From Haliclona indistincta (Eukaryota; Porifera; Demospongiae; Haplosclerida; Chalinidae), in NCBI GenBank assembly GCA_964017065.1, contig OZ024784.1, forward strand, positions 15,171,152 through 15,235,151: a stretch of DNA of 64,000 nt, given 5' to 3'. Made by a program: the position numbers and the translations under genes. A model generated the notes under the pieces. The model worked only from the letters and a program-made list of their open reading frames with translations, ran no database searches and was not told where the DNA came from. This document shows, piece by piece, positions 1-16,478 of this stretch; position 1 is the first letter of the stretch; each line of letters starts with the position of its first letter.

Positions 1-42
1 GTGGTTGGTTGAGACCTGTAGAAGAAGAGTATCATTACATAC

Positions 43-3000
43 CACAGCAGTAGCAAGCTGACTAACCCTGATGCTGACTGCCCTAGGATACTCAAGTATG
101 GATTCTCTGGCTCTACCTCTGGATCTGTTGTTTCTAGAAGATAAAGAGAGAGAATATACAAGAAATGAGGTGTGTGAGGATACTTACGTGATAATGAAGT
201 GCCTAATAGGAGAGAATTAAAAACAAAATCAATACCTGCATTGGACAAACATATTATAATCTTACTCAATGATTCCATTGTTCGAGGTGGGATGATAGGA
301 ACAGGAACCTGTCCTGGTCTGGGAGGATAGTGATGAGGCCATGAAGAACCAGGGGGTGGACAACTACTGGATGAATGACCGTGTGTAGGAGAAATAGGGG
401 TATGTGGAGGAATAGGGCTAGGATGAGGACGAGGAGGAACAAACTGGTTCTCTTCAATTTGTCTAGACATTCGAGAAAAAGCAAGTGAATGTGATGCAAC
501 AACATGGTATTATTTATAGCTTCTCTACACATGTACCATTACAGTACCATCAAATTATCAATAGGAGCTTATCATTTCAAGTACCAAATAGTGCAGTGAT
601 AATAACACAAATATTTCTGCCGCTCGATGCATTGAAAACTTTCTTACTTGTAAGAGCCACACAGCCATGCGTAAATGTATGCTGTACTAGGGCTGAATAA
701 GTTTTCCGTTACTTCATGGTTGTACGCTCCTTGGAATGATAAGCTCCTGATAAAGTTATAAGTACTCTAAAGATCATGCTGATAGACCAGTGCATAGGTG
801 AGCCTGAGTTGATTTCTGAGCATTAGCAGCAAGCAAGCAAGCAACTTGCAATACTTACACAAGCAACAGTAGTTTCTGGATTTAACCGATCTCTGTCAAT
901 GCAGCAACCCAGCTTTAACCATTTGAATTCTTGTGCAAGTATTTTGAATTTTGTTTTATGACTAGCTAAGCACACCAACCCAGTTTGTGTGGTGAATTGT
1001 ACAACCAGAATGATTCTAGCTCCCGGTTCATTGTAGCACATGATTGCACAAGAATGTTCTCGGGAACACTGAGGTGACACACTACTCGTACCACACACAT
1101 AGATCCCGTGATGAGGGCTTTTGTCCTGAGGCAATAATCTCACTACTTTTAATATGAGTACTCATCCTCTATTATTACATAGTACGTCATCTTTCACCAA
1201 TCGGATTGCTCTATTCGAGGGCATTAATGTAGGTTATTGACCGCGCGTAGCGTCTTCTATAGCAACAGACCGTTGCGTCTTTGCGAGTTTGAAAAATTCG
1301 CGATGTTATTGCGCTCACAGAGATGAACTATGTAATAAATCATTTATTGCCCTACACAACTCGGGCATTAACCGACATTAATGACCTCGGGAAAGTCAGT
1401 TGCCCTCGTACAGTCTCGGGCTGCGCCCTCGACCGTTACTCGGGCAACCGACTTTCCCGCGGTCATTAATGTCGGTTAATGCCCTCGCGTGAGGGCAATA
1501 ACTAATACTTAGGGCACATGCAGATTAGAGAATGTGAATACACTTACTCGTATTCTTCCTCACGCTCATCATCACTGTGCATCTCCTGTGGTACTGAGTC
1601 ATAGTGAGGCTCTTCTTGCATCTGCTCATAAGGAGTGTCGTCCTCGGACAACTCAGCTTCCTCACCTGGCACCTCATCATACAACACCTGATCGTCTTCA
1701 TCACTCTCACACTGAGCAGCATCTTGAGGTGATATTACTGTTGAGTTTTTACTATGAGGAAATGTATTAGCGGCTTTGGATCTGACAAGAAAAAATACAG
1801 AGCCAACATAATTATAGTAAATTTAATCTAAAGTTGCACTGCAAGTTGTCATAAAGCATTCAAATGTGACCACCATTAGGCTAACTAATTATCATCACAC
1901 TCACAGTCCAGTACTCGTCTCTTGTATCTCCTTGTTAAGCTGAGTAACCCATTGCTGTGCAAACAAAAGCCAACCAAGTAAAAGAATAGCAAAAATTATA
2001 ATGTTGCCTAGTACAGGGAGATTGAGGCAGACCCAATATAGGAATACAGTATGTATGGAATGTAACACACTATACTGCCCCCATGCATCCCACTATTGCA
2101 CTTAGCTAACACATAGTGCACATATCAACATGACTGACCTCTAGTTCACGTTTGGCAGCTACTCCAATATAGTATGTTCTCATTTTTGAGTCATTGTGAC
2201 GAAGTTTGAACACCCACGGGAACTTTTTGATCTCGGTAGTTGCCTCTGCACTGTAACAACACAATAGCACATCATTTCACTCAAGGCAGTACCACTCATT
2301 CACTGAACCTCACTCAGACCACTTTTTATGACTAAAATAGCTCAGAAACAGACCTCTCAACCCTCACTAGATCGTGAGATTTTAGTTTACAGTAGTATAC
2401 AGCGATATGAGCTACATATACAGAGCTACATGGCTAGTATACAGAGCTGCATGGCTAGTATACAGAGCTGCATGGCTAGTATACAGAGATGCTTAAAATA
2501 GGCCAACAAGACAGTCATAGCCATCATTGATGCATCAATAAACCACATTGGAAGCACGAGAGAAATTTACTTCACTTTAGAACGGAAAGTGTTGGCTTGG
2601 TAATTTAGTATGTACCATAATTATAATAAAACGCTCGAGAGTGATGTTGTTGGTTCACAACAAGCCTACAACAGCTACAATGTAGAGTGTTTATAACAAG
2701 CAATCCAAATGTAAAGATGACAGGAAATACAAAGTTTGTTCACAATCATTGATGAATCTACATGTACTTGTACCACATATACAGTATAATATAGTGGGTA
2801 ATTTGAGGGTCAAGGTTTTGGCAGATATTATTTTGGTGCGTTGCTTAGATACACTCAATCTTGGTGATCGTCAAGTATCAATAAGTCCACTGATGTACAC
2901 ATGTTACATGCCAATTTACAACCGCTGGCCCATTTTAAAGCCCGCCAGCCTGTTTCAAAGCCGGCTAGCCGCCGGCCAGCGATTTATCTGTACAACACAT

Positions 3001-6000
3001 GCACGCATGTTCGTTTAAGACATTTACTGTACTAACTATGGTATAAGCATGTCGTGTTGTCGACAAAGCTACTGTTTATGAGATCGTGATGAGCTTAGTA
3101 GTACATGCATGATGCAATGGTAAATAACATGATCATGGACTGAGCTCCTTCTTGACTGAACACTTTCCTCCTGACCGTGGGAGTCAGAAGAAGACGAACT
3201 ATAAGGCGTGCTGCACCACTAGGCTGGAGCTGGAATTGTGCACCAGCGAGCAGAGTCTTGGCTGGCTCGCTACATCACACTGAGATGATGACTCTAAGCT
3301 ATTCCATGTGATGTCTGGTAGTCTGGTAATGTACAGTGTACCCTGCATGCATTCTCAGAGAGCTTAAATGTCACTTTTGTAGTAATAAGTAATCGTAGTA
3401 ATGTCCTGGATACACCATTCACAGGGAATAATGCAGGCTGAGATACATCCAATCACGCTGGTTGCATCAAATAGGCTGATGTACCTTCGTTGTTTTAAAG
3501 CGGGCCAGACCAATTTAAAATGTGGCCAGCCTGTTTCAAAGCCAGCAATTTAAAACAGTCCGAGTTGCAAAATGGTGCGTAACACATATTTCAATGCTGC
3601 AATAACAGCAAAAGCAAATGATGAAAGGTTGACTAATTCTAACAATTTTTGATCAAAATGACCTATTCACTATAGAGCATGAAGGTAAATTATCTAGATG
3701 CCGATAACCTGCATACCAGCACAAAACCTCCATTTATTTGATGTGTAATAGTAGACACTGGCAACTACTATAATTAAGGAGAGATCTATTAAACATGCTG
3801 CTAAGGTAATAAAACACATGTTGAGAAAGTCAAAGGCAGCATTACTGACCTGCACTTGAACGCTTTATATCACCAGCACAAGTGTGATCTAACTTTTAAA
3901 AAGCCTTCGCTCAGCTGGCAGCCATCGCCAAGTGTGCTCTGAGAACTTAGTGCACAGAAAGCCAACGCACCAGCAGGTGGCACATTTGAGTGATTGGATT
4001 GGCTGTACATGTAGGTCATGTGATTAGCTATCAGCTATATAAAAAGTTTTCTGTCAAGGACAAGTATAGACGTTATCCGTAATGAAGTACGCGGTTAATG
4101 TTAATGATATTCATCTAATGTTGCACGTGACTAATAACTGTAAAAATAACTGAGTGGCAAAAGGCGAATAAGCAATGGAGAATTCCATGGCGAACGACGT
4201 TGCTGCAGAGTCGGTTTTCGTTAAACAGCTAGATGACACTGGAGGAAAGAGGTACAGACAAAAGTTGGATCATCTGGGATTGAGCGAAGACCCGTATGTG
4301 ATGAGTATTAACGGCTTTGAAACGGACAAGAGTCTGTCAAGAGTCTCCTTATAGCAGCAATCCATTGCTTCCTTCTTTCAGGATTAGTTGGAATACGATA
4401 GAATTTTATAATTGAATCTTTAGAATAACGATTGGTGCACCCAAAAGCGCAGCAGCTCTTGCCATGGTTTACTTCTTGCCACTCGTTACTCGCAGCCGGT
4501 CCGCCACTCACACGCGCGCGCACGCCGATTGGTTATGTAGTTTGCGTCACTAGTGACGCAATCGCGCGCGGAATTTATGAATAACGTCAAGGGCGTATAG
4601 AGAAAGAGGGCATGCAACCGTCAATCACTCTGTAGGATAGCGAAATATTAATTGTTACTAAAAATAAACATCAATTAAACTCCGTATACTTTTAGTATAC
4701 AGTGCATACGTCAGAGCGTATGCGGAGAGTGCAGAAATTAATGGCCAGCTGGTACACCTGTATCTAAACGGCGACGTAGTGACAGTAGTAGCTGCTCGCC
4801 CTTGTCTGTGACCGCTAGACGATTGCTTGTTGCTAAATGCGCGAGGGAAGGCACACTAGTCACGCATTCTTCAAGCTGGAGGCCATTGCACTAGCTATTC
4901 AAACACGTAGACGGCAAAGGCGCCAGGAGAACGCCGGCGGACTGGTATGCGTCGCTAGCTGTGCCTGAGATCGCGGGACACGTTGCCTAGGCGCGGCGTA
5001 GGTAGGCTGGTTGACTGGTTCATGGATCTGAAAATATATTTATGCGTCATTTGTTACCGCCTACTTTTTTCTACATCAGTAATTGATGGGCGTAACTTCT
5101 AATTTTAGTAACAATTAATATTTCGCTATCCTACGGGAGTGATTGATGGTTGCATGCCCTCTTTCTCTATACGCCCTTGATAACGTCTATTACTATATAA
5201 ATCGACCAAGACGGAATGAACATGAGAAACCTAGTGAAACAACATCCTTCACTCTTTAGCATAACATCATGAGCGCTACATTGTGTAAACTAGTGTCATG
5301 GAAAAATGAAACTACAAAATTTAAAGCTTACATGTATCCACGGAGAGGAAAGTGTCCTTTAGGTGCCTTAGCAGATTCATTTTCATAATAGTAAAGATGG
5401 CCCAGCCTTAATATAAGATACCTTTGTTTCCCTGGAGGGACAAAATACATTAGTAAGCATTTTTACAACATCTGAAAAGGAATCTCCATTCACCATCAAC
5501 TGGACTAGTGCACAGATAAAGGCAGAACAAAATGACCGTGACCAAGAAATCAACACTGTTATTGTAACTAACATCTGAAATAAACACATTTACTGAGAGT
5601 CTCTATAACAAAATATTAGGTACAAACAACAGTATCATTATTACAGGGCCCGATAAACCCCTTCATGGATAAGATATTGCCATGACACATGCACTGTACA
5701 ACACATCCACAACTAAATGTTATGTAAACAGTTGACACTATGTAGCCAATATTGTGATGGGAGCATGTTGATACAGCAACAACGTGCTGAATAACGCCAA
5801 CTACATGCGAAGAAACAGCAACAAAGACGAAGTATTTAGTCGATAGAATTCATCTCTACACACACACACGTACAAGGATATTGATAGTGTAAGGACAAAG
5901 CACACATGGACATAGTGTTCACTCGCGCTGTTTATCAATTTGCAATGTTGACAGACACAAATAATGTACACAGAGGAGATCACATGAGCTGGCTGTATGT

Positions 6001-7532
6001 TCAGCTAAGCCACACATGCATGCATAAACTCACTCACACACACTCCACTCACTCTGCAGACTATGTGTGGTGATGAAACGCACATGCAACAACAGCGCAC
6101 ACAATAACACAAGTAAATGTTTGGGCGGGTATGAGTAAACTTGCTTGAGGCAAGCCAAAATAAAGAATCCCTAGAGAATCAATCTTACCAGTTTCATCTT
6201 TCTACTGGTTGCTTGTGTACACTATAAATCTTATTCTGATAATAATATACAACAAGTGACTGAATGTGTCATTTACAAACCATTATTTTAAAATCAAACC
6301 ATGCAGCTGGTCTCGTACCGTCACACAAATATGAATGAGTAATAAATCAAGTCTGAGTTTCAAAATTGTGGTCAAAGAGTACATACATACACACCCTCTA
6401 TAGCACAAACAAATGACTAGTTATGATAGTTATTACAGCTTTGGTATGGGGAAATGAGATCACATTGAAAGTGTGTGTATAACAGACCTGCTGGTGTGTT
6501 TATACACAAGAGCTGTATTGACACACTAGTACACAGTACAACTATGTAACTGGGATACTGAATGCATCACAGAACCTAAGTATGCTGATTGAAATAAACA
6601 TTAAATGTGGAAAAATATCCCCTTGTGATTGGACGCATCATCATGAGAAGGGTTCATGTGAGAAGTTGTGCACAAAAAATATTGACTAAAATGGAATTTT
6701 GAATTGAAATATAAAGCCAAACACACCAAGAAGCATGTCATACTGCCAAGAAACATATTAGCATATCTCCATGCCAACATCAAAACATAACATAGTAATT
6801 ACATTTTTATTAACTTTAGAGCACACTAATCGAACATGACTGAAATTGGTTATAATCTTCTACTCCGAGTCTGTTTTTCATACAGTACAAGATGGTATTT
6901 CACAGATTTCAATATCTGCTACAGCCCTACTGTTCACACTAATTTGCATGTACTCCATTCACAGCAGAATAGATCACACCAAACAGATCGAGCTATAGTT
7001 ATACTAACACCCACAAACATTCCACTTACACACAATGACATAACAATATGACAGTGTACTTACAGCTTTTGTAGCTGCCGCCCATCTTACGAATCCAGCC
7101 ACTGTGTCGACATGCATCGTCCAACAACTGTGGTGCAGGAGCTATCAGCATCTCAGCCGACCTTCTAGATGGTACTGATGGCACTGTCCTGTGTCGCTGA
7201 GGAGGCATAGTGTTCAATCGTGTATTTGGACTAAACTTTTTCTGTTCAAAGGAGGAGGAACGAGGTCTCTCGGGCATTGTGAACGTACGGTGTGAGTCGG
7301 CTCGGATATTCATGAGAGCGCCATTAATGGCTGCCCGTTCTCCAGGGTTATTTATCCTGAGGTCATTCCTCATCATGCTATCGTCCATGGTTATCAAGTG
7401 TTCTCCGGTGATCCCCAGTGACTCGAAACGGCTTATGAGATGGCGAAGTTGATGATCGGCAAGCCATCTTCCCACGTCATCTGTTGTCCACTCTTGCAAC
7501 GGTATACCGTTGTTCATGGCCTCCTTCGACAC
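43..7532 (-). CDS. SAM-PH signalling adaptor, 3BP2-like (3' end outside window)
   Basis: Exons that join in frame: 7532-7064, 5431-5332, 2250-2139, 1954-1905, 1781-1548, 462-266 and 133-43. The first exon encodes a SAM domain (WTTDDVGRWLADHQLRHL, about residues 15-75), then a basic Ser/Pro linker and the first PH strand (HSGWIRKMGGSYKS). The next exon continues WKQRYLILRLGHLYYYENE, and two more complete the PH domain, ending QWVTQLNKEIQ in its C-terminal helix. Then come an acidic segment with tyrosines (LYDEVP, TPYEQM, PHYDSV) and a proline-rich stretch (QFVPPRPHPSPIPPHTP), and the last visible exon carries ENPYLSIL. The PH domain and the proline-rich tail recall SH3BP2, an SH2 adaptor in immune and tyrosine-kinase signalling. 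An SH2 exon may lie left of the window, but none is visible. The N-terminal SAM is not part of vertebrate 3BP2. The splice phases agree throughout, so the model is strong; the family name is tentative. Confidence 0.8.
1344..1501. repeat. Short hairpin (foldback/MITE-like) repeat in intron
   Basis: The sequence runs into its own reverse complement. The arm beginning at 1344 (ttattgccct, then gggcattaaccgacattaat and cgggaaagtc) pairs with the arm ending at 1501. The arms are near-identical apart from a few bases, separated by a GC-rich centre. It lies in the intron between the acidic and proline-rich exons of the adaptor gene. A partial similar string (gagggcattaatgtaggtta) occurs nearby at about 1217. 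No clear target duplication was seen. Confidence 0.75.
2251..4170. other. Long intron stretch, no gene recognised
   Basis: Part of the roughly 3.1-kb intron that splits the PH domain. It holds the 21-bp tandem repeat and two similar GC-rich patches, at about 2922-2983 and 3494-3556, that share gccagcctgtttcaaagcc. I see no exon with a convincing frame and flanking splice sites here. Confidence 0.5.
2416..2491. repeat. Short tandem repeat, 21-bp unit
   Basis: About 3.5 copies of a unit reading atacagagctgcatggctagt, with one or two changes per copy, inside a long intron of the adaptor gene. Nothing suggests function. Confidence 0.85.
4175..4354 (+). pseudogene. 59-codon ORF, probable transposon gene fragment
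   Basis: An open frame of 59 codons starting MENSMANDVAAESVF and containing GGKRYRQKLDHLGL. It is truncated and runs head-on into the THAP fragment on the other strand near 4340. The N-terminus is reminiscent of long transposon-related proteins of lower animals, but that is a weak impression. It lies in the adaptor-gene intron on the opposite strand. It is most likely the 5' end of a mobile-element gene left by internal deletion. Confidence 0.45.
4308..4523 (-). pseudogene. THAP zinc-finger fragment
   Basis: The minus strand encodes the start of a THAP domain: CCAFGCTNRYSKDSIIKFYR, then IPTNPERRKQWIAAIRR. This matches the first CxxxC pair and the Phe/Tyr-Arg-x-Pro and Trp positions of the C2CH fold. 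The expected continuation (Asn-Trp, then the second Cys and His) is missing and the frame stops soon after. The ATG inside the segment is out of frame, so the normal THAP start is lost. THAP domains bind DNA and are common in P-element-type transposases. This is read as a dead element remnant. A spliced continuation cannot be fully excluded. Confidence 0.65.
4588..5179. mobile_element. 592-bp terminal-inverted-repeat element with 7-8-bp target duplication
   Basis: The ends are inverted copies of each other for about 75 bp. The left starts caagggcgtatagagaaag and includes ggatagcgaaatattaattg; the right is its complement, ending at 5179. The element is flanked by ataacgt(c) on both sides (4581-4588 and 5180-5187), a target-site duplication of 7 or 8 bp. 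No coding frame is seen inside, so it is non-autonomous. An 8-bp duplication fits hAT- or P-type transposases, and the adjacent THAP fragment makes a P-like source attractive but unproven. Confidence 0.85.
5432..7063. other. Intron of the adaptor gene, no gene seen
   Basis: A+T-rich intron of about 1.6 kb between the SAM/PH start exon and the second PH exon. It has scattered short CA-rich runs. No exon, RNA gene or inverted repeat could be supported. Confidence 0.6.
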
Positions 7533-7662
7533 TACAGCTTGCTAAAATATCACGAAAACGCCTCCTCCTTTGCAAAATGAGATGCTGCAACAGAATAATG
7601 TTAGATATAATATACTTCAACTAACTCGAGAGGAACCGTACAGGCACGGTCAAGGTGGTCAA

Positions 7663-7753
7663 ACCATAGACTTTAGAGTACAGGGACTGGAAACGCTAAA
7701 TCAAAACATATTACGTGACGTCACACTCGCGTATGCACCCGCGTTTCGCTTTT
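7663..7753. repeat. Left arm of a dispersed inverted duplication, with a CRE site
   Basis: Bases 7663-7696 (accatagactttagagtaca...) and 7737-7753 (acccgcgtttcgctttt) recur in reverse complement at 9326-9359 and 9291-9307, in the same relative order. Between the two blocks lies tgacgtca (7716-7723), a perfect CRE palindrome. The arm sits 130-220 bp upstream of the adaptor start codon, so it may be promoter sequence. Confidence 0.75.
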
Positions 7754-7759
7754 CTAGCT

Positions 7760-8718
7760 GCCACGCCTTCATGGTCTTCTTCTACACTCAGTTTTGACGA
7801 TCAATAGCGCGCCGACAAAAGGCTTTGGCAAGTTTCTGTTGATGTCAGTAGTTAGTCTACAGTCACTCGTCTACGTGTACTAGCCTATACTCGTTCAAAC
7901 GCTCGCTTATACCGTTCCAGTTGTTCTCATACACAGAGACGACGTGTTTTGAGTGTTTGTGTTCTTTTTCTGAAAAGGATAAGCTGTCCATTTGTTTGCT
8001 TTAAGTTGAATAACATTTTAAGAACCACTGTCTATAGCCTAGTCCAGTTTATTTTGCCCTAATAGCTTGATACTTTGTGTAAAGGGGTTCACAACATACT
8101 TTTACAGCTATAATATTAATGTTTTTGTGTTCTTTTTTCTCTTCGGTTCAAAAAGCTATATACAATTTTATAAATATATCTTATAATATAACTATTGGGA
8201 TGTAGCTTAAGTGTATTTTATTTACTACTGAGTAGTTGGTAATGCCTACAGCTTCATTGTTATCACATCAGTAAATCATCACTATAATAATGGTTTAATA
8301 TGTGATTTTGATTTAGCAAAGTCTTTTGTGGAATTAACAAGATTTCTTCTGAAGCAGTCAGGTGTTCATTGTGTCTTAAGTACAAAACTTTCCCAAGACA
8401 AATTGGAATCGTTTTTCGGAAAGCAGCGAATGAAAGGGGATACTGTGAAAATCCTAACGTCTAGTTTCCTATACTGAAGGTGCACAATCACTGCGGGTTC
8501 AAGGGTCTACTGCATTGAAGCCTATGCTAGGGGTAACACAAACAGAGGGCATAGTTCACAGCATCAGATGGTGACTGTAGATGACACTCCACTCCCAGAT
8601 AATCAGATCATGAAATATTAATGTGTTGTTTTTAACTTTTTTTTTACCATTCTCAGTATGAATAAGATGAGCTCAACTCAGCATTATAGTTACATGTATG
8701 CATGCCAACATAATCAAT
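7760..8718. other. Intergenic stretch, nothing recognised
   Basis: About 960 bp of A+T-rich DNA between the arm of the inverted duplication and the small minus-strand gene. No coding frame, RNA gene or repeat could be supported on either strand. Confidence 0.5.
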
Positions 8719-9250
8719 TTAAAGAATACTATTAAGCATCTTATCTAGCTCAAATTGTTCTTCGTCATCAGTCATAATAAACAAACTTTCAGCTTCAATC
8801 CTTAATTCACGTAAACCTGTTGTCTTCTTAGTCGACTTCTTCACAGTCTGCTTATATTGCTCTACGAATTCCCCAGCTGATGTTAACTATTGTTACTAGG
8901 TAAAGTTTTACAACTTCGATCCACTAAAAGCGTTTTGTTGCATCTTCGTCTAGGTCTGCTGTAATGGTTGACCAAGCTAGTACACCACCGTCACAAGCAA
9001 CTTCATCAATAATCTCGTCTTTACTATGTTCTCTCGTGTCTTGTACATCCTCAAACAGAAATTCTGAAAGCGAAACCTATAAACAAGTTCTCTTCGTGAG
9101 TCATCAACATTCAGACTTGCGTCCAGTAACTGCTGTGCTCGTTTCCTTTGCAAGAACCATTCGCGGGGTGGCCAAGGAGAAGTCGGGATCTTTTGGAATA
9201 GCTGCTATAGCGCGGCATAGCCTTTCAGTAGCAACCACTCGACTATCCAT
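8719..9250 (-). CDS. Small gene of unknown function
   Basis: Three coding-looking segments on the minus strand. The first starts at the ATG at 9250 (MDSRVVATERLCRAIAAIPK). A 54-nt intron at phase 0 may lead to VSLSEFLFEDVQDTREHSK, and the last exon contains GEFVEQYKQTVKKSTKK and ends FELDKMLNSIL at a TAA (8719-8721). The final exon is the clearest, with an acidic/basic composition unlike random frames. The junction before it could not be resolved, since a TAG falls before any good donor, so the model is incomplete or the gene is decaying. I recognise no family. The inverted duplication shared with 7663-7753 lies just upstream of its start. Confidence 0.45.
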
Positions 9251-9290
9251 GCTTGCCGCTCGAGTAGCAATAATTTTACGGAAGTATACT

Positions 9291-9359
9291 GAAAGCGAAA
9301 CGCGGGTAGTTTCTCGTAATCCCGGGCGTTTCCAGTCCCTGTACTCTAAAGTCTATGGT
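9291..9359. repeat. Right arm of the dispersed inverted duplication
   Basis: Reverse complement of the blocks at 7663-7753 (34 of 34 and 16 of 17 bases match). It lies immediately upstream of the small minus-strand gene, mirroring the position of the left arm upstream of the adaptor gene. Confidence 0.75.
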
Positions 9360-9740
9360 CAAACTGGTATATTAAGTTTACCTGGCTCTGTAAAAACCTG
9401 TTCAAAAGAAACAGTAGATCTACAGTGCAGTCAGATATTCTTCTAGCATGCAACCTGAGGAAGGAAGAGCCTAAAATCCAGCCCTAAAATATCGATCTGG
9501 TACAGCAGGCACCAAGCAAGGGAGCTTAGCCCAGAACTAGAGTCACATATACGGAGCAGCTAAACTCCGGAACACTTCCCATGCAATATCATCCGCGAAT
9601 AATTATCTTTAATCTTGAAGGCGTGGCCAAAATTATTTAGACTTCTATTTACGCATGCGCAAACATTTTTAGCGGCACAAATTTCAAAATCGTTTCGATT
9701 TGAAGATCCACACACGTACACAGCAGTGTTTCAGATTAAA

Positions 9741-14625
<4,885 letters not shown>

Positions 14626-14810
14626 ATTTTTTTTCTAAAAGTACACAAATAAAAGTATGATGTAGAGTCCACTGCCACTTGAATTGCAGCACTTACATTT
14701 AACCAGAGAATTGAAGTTCTGTTATAGAAAAATCCACTGTTATAATTATTTTTACTGTGCTAAAAATTTGAATTCCTTGTTAGCGCGAGTTGTCGTCGTC
14801 GTCGAAGGAA

Positions 14811-16449
14811 ATGTCTATCTGCGTCGAGTCTCGTCCCAATGGTCGTCACCTACTGTTTGCACTGCTAGCTGGTGTCTTGCTGTCTGTAGTCCAGCAGTTC
14901 GTGACTGATTTGTTCTCTGCATGCGCAGATGACCCTGACGATGTTGTAAGTCACACTACACCAATAAAATGTGCTAATAATACTGACTCTACTAAGATCA
15001 AAATGATAACGTCCAATGGGTTCTCAGCAGAAGTACACAATGCCACTACAAGAGACGGATATGTGCTCACAATTCATCGGATGTCTCAAGGAAAAAACAA
15101 TGGTATGGATCTTAAAAAATAATAGTGTCATTTGTAACTATTATTTTTTTAACACATGTAGGTGTTTCAACCAGGCAGGTTGTTTTACTGATGCACTGTG
15201 TAATGTGCTCCAGTATAAACTGGCTGATGAATAACAGGAACAATACCTTAGCATACCTACTGGCAGATGCTGGCTTTGATGTGTGGATAGCAAATGTTCG
15301 TGGCAATACGTACTCACAAGTACACACTAACTACACCTCAGAAGACAAGAATTTCTGGGATTTCAGGTAAATAAGAATGAAGGTAGCAGGAAGGGGTAAT
15401 ACAGGATTTATTATTCGCAAATAAGCTAATAAATGTTTACATGAACAGTTGGCAGGAACATGCATTACTGGATCTGCCAGCTACAATGCACTACATTCTG
15501 AGAGAGACTGGTGAACAACAGCTCTACTACGTTGGACATTCACAAGGAACTACGTTAGCATTTGCTGCTTTCTCTGCTGATCAAAAACTGGCGTCCAAGG
15601 TCAAACACGTTTATGCACTAGCTCCCATTATCGATTTAAACCACACAAGAGGTTTTCTATGGTTGATGAGCAAGACAATTACACCACTACGTGTGAGTTG
15701 AAGAATATCTGTAGCAATTGAATGTGTTCGTGTGCAGTTAATTATTAACAGCACTATCACAAGATATGGAGAATTCATGAGTGCTGATGGCGTATTTAAC
15801 AGGCTGTCTAGTGTGTTCTGCTCAACAATGATTTCGAGAGCATTCTGTGCTCAGGCTATACTACACTTTACAGGAGGAACAAGAGAGAACTGGAACACGG
15901 TATCATCCTTCTGTAGTAGTGGCGCATTACAAGTAATCCATTCTCTTTAGACTAAACTTCCTATCTACATTCGTCACACTCCAGCAGCAACTTCAGTCAA
16001 GAATATGCACCATTGGAGCCAGGTATATCAGATGGTTATTTACTATTTCTATAAATATTTTAATGGCTGCAGTTAACCCATTCTGATATCTGTAAATACG
16101 ACTATGAATCCAAAACTATCAACAAATTGCATTATGGACAGGTGAGATGAGTGACTATCCTTTCTTGTTATGATTACAACTCAAGACAATCTTTATTGTT
16201 AAACTACTACAGCCTCACCCTCCTTGTTTCAACATGAGTGACTACAAAGTTCCTACTACATTGTACTCTGGTGGCAGAGACCTGATAGCCACACGCAAGC
16301 AAGTGACCAGAGTAGTGGAACAACTCAAACATGTCGTAACACTTCACAAACACATTCCTCATTACGGACATGTAGACTTCATATGGGGAATGGACGCAGC
16401 CACACAACTATACAAAGACATCATCAAACATATGAAAACCACAATTTAA
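14811..16449 (+). CDS. Acid/gastric lipase-like alpha/beta hydrolase
   Basis: Resembles LIPA/LIPF lipases, which hydrolyse cholesteryl esters or triglycerides in lysosomes or the gut lumen. The N-terminus has one hydrophobic anchor (HLLFALLAGVLLSVVQQF), then the AB-hydrolase lid motif ITSNGFSAEVHNATTRDGY. The fold is well kept: LLADAGFDVWIANVRGNTYS, nucleophile elbow YVGHSQGTT, AATSVKNMHHWSQ, catalytic Asp in SGGRDLIA, and catalytic His in PHYGHVDFIWG. The oxyanion motif, usually His-Gly-Leu, reads MHCVMCSS, with Gly replaced by Cys. Several potential Asn-glycosylation sites are present. Six or seven exons. It converges on NUP107, with 29 bp between stop codons. Confidence 0.88.
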
Positions 16450-16478
16450 CAAATCAGTTAATTATTTAATGTGGATGC

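Noticed and set aside
823..1143. 106-codon minus-strand frame in the first adaptor intron
   Set aside because: The neighbouring exons (1781-1548 and 462-266) join in frame without it, and it ends in a low-complexity Cys/Ala string. It could be an alternative exon, but nothing supports that.
8964..9446. 160-codon plus-strand frame
   Set aside because: Ser/Thr/Val-rich shadow of the small minus-strand gene, with no family features and no matching upstream exon.
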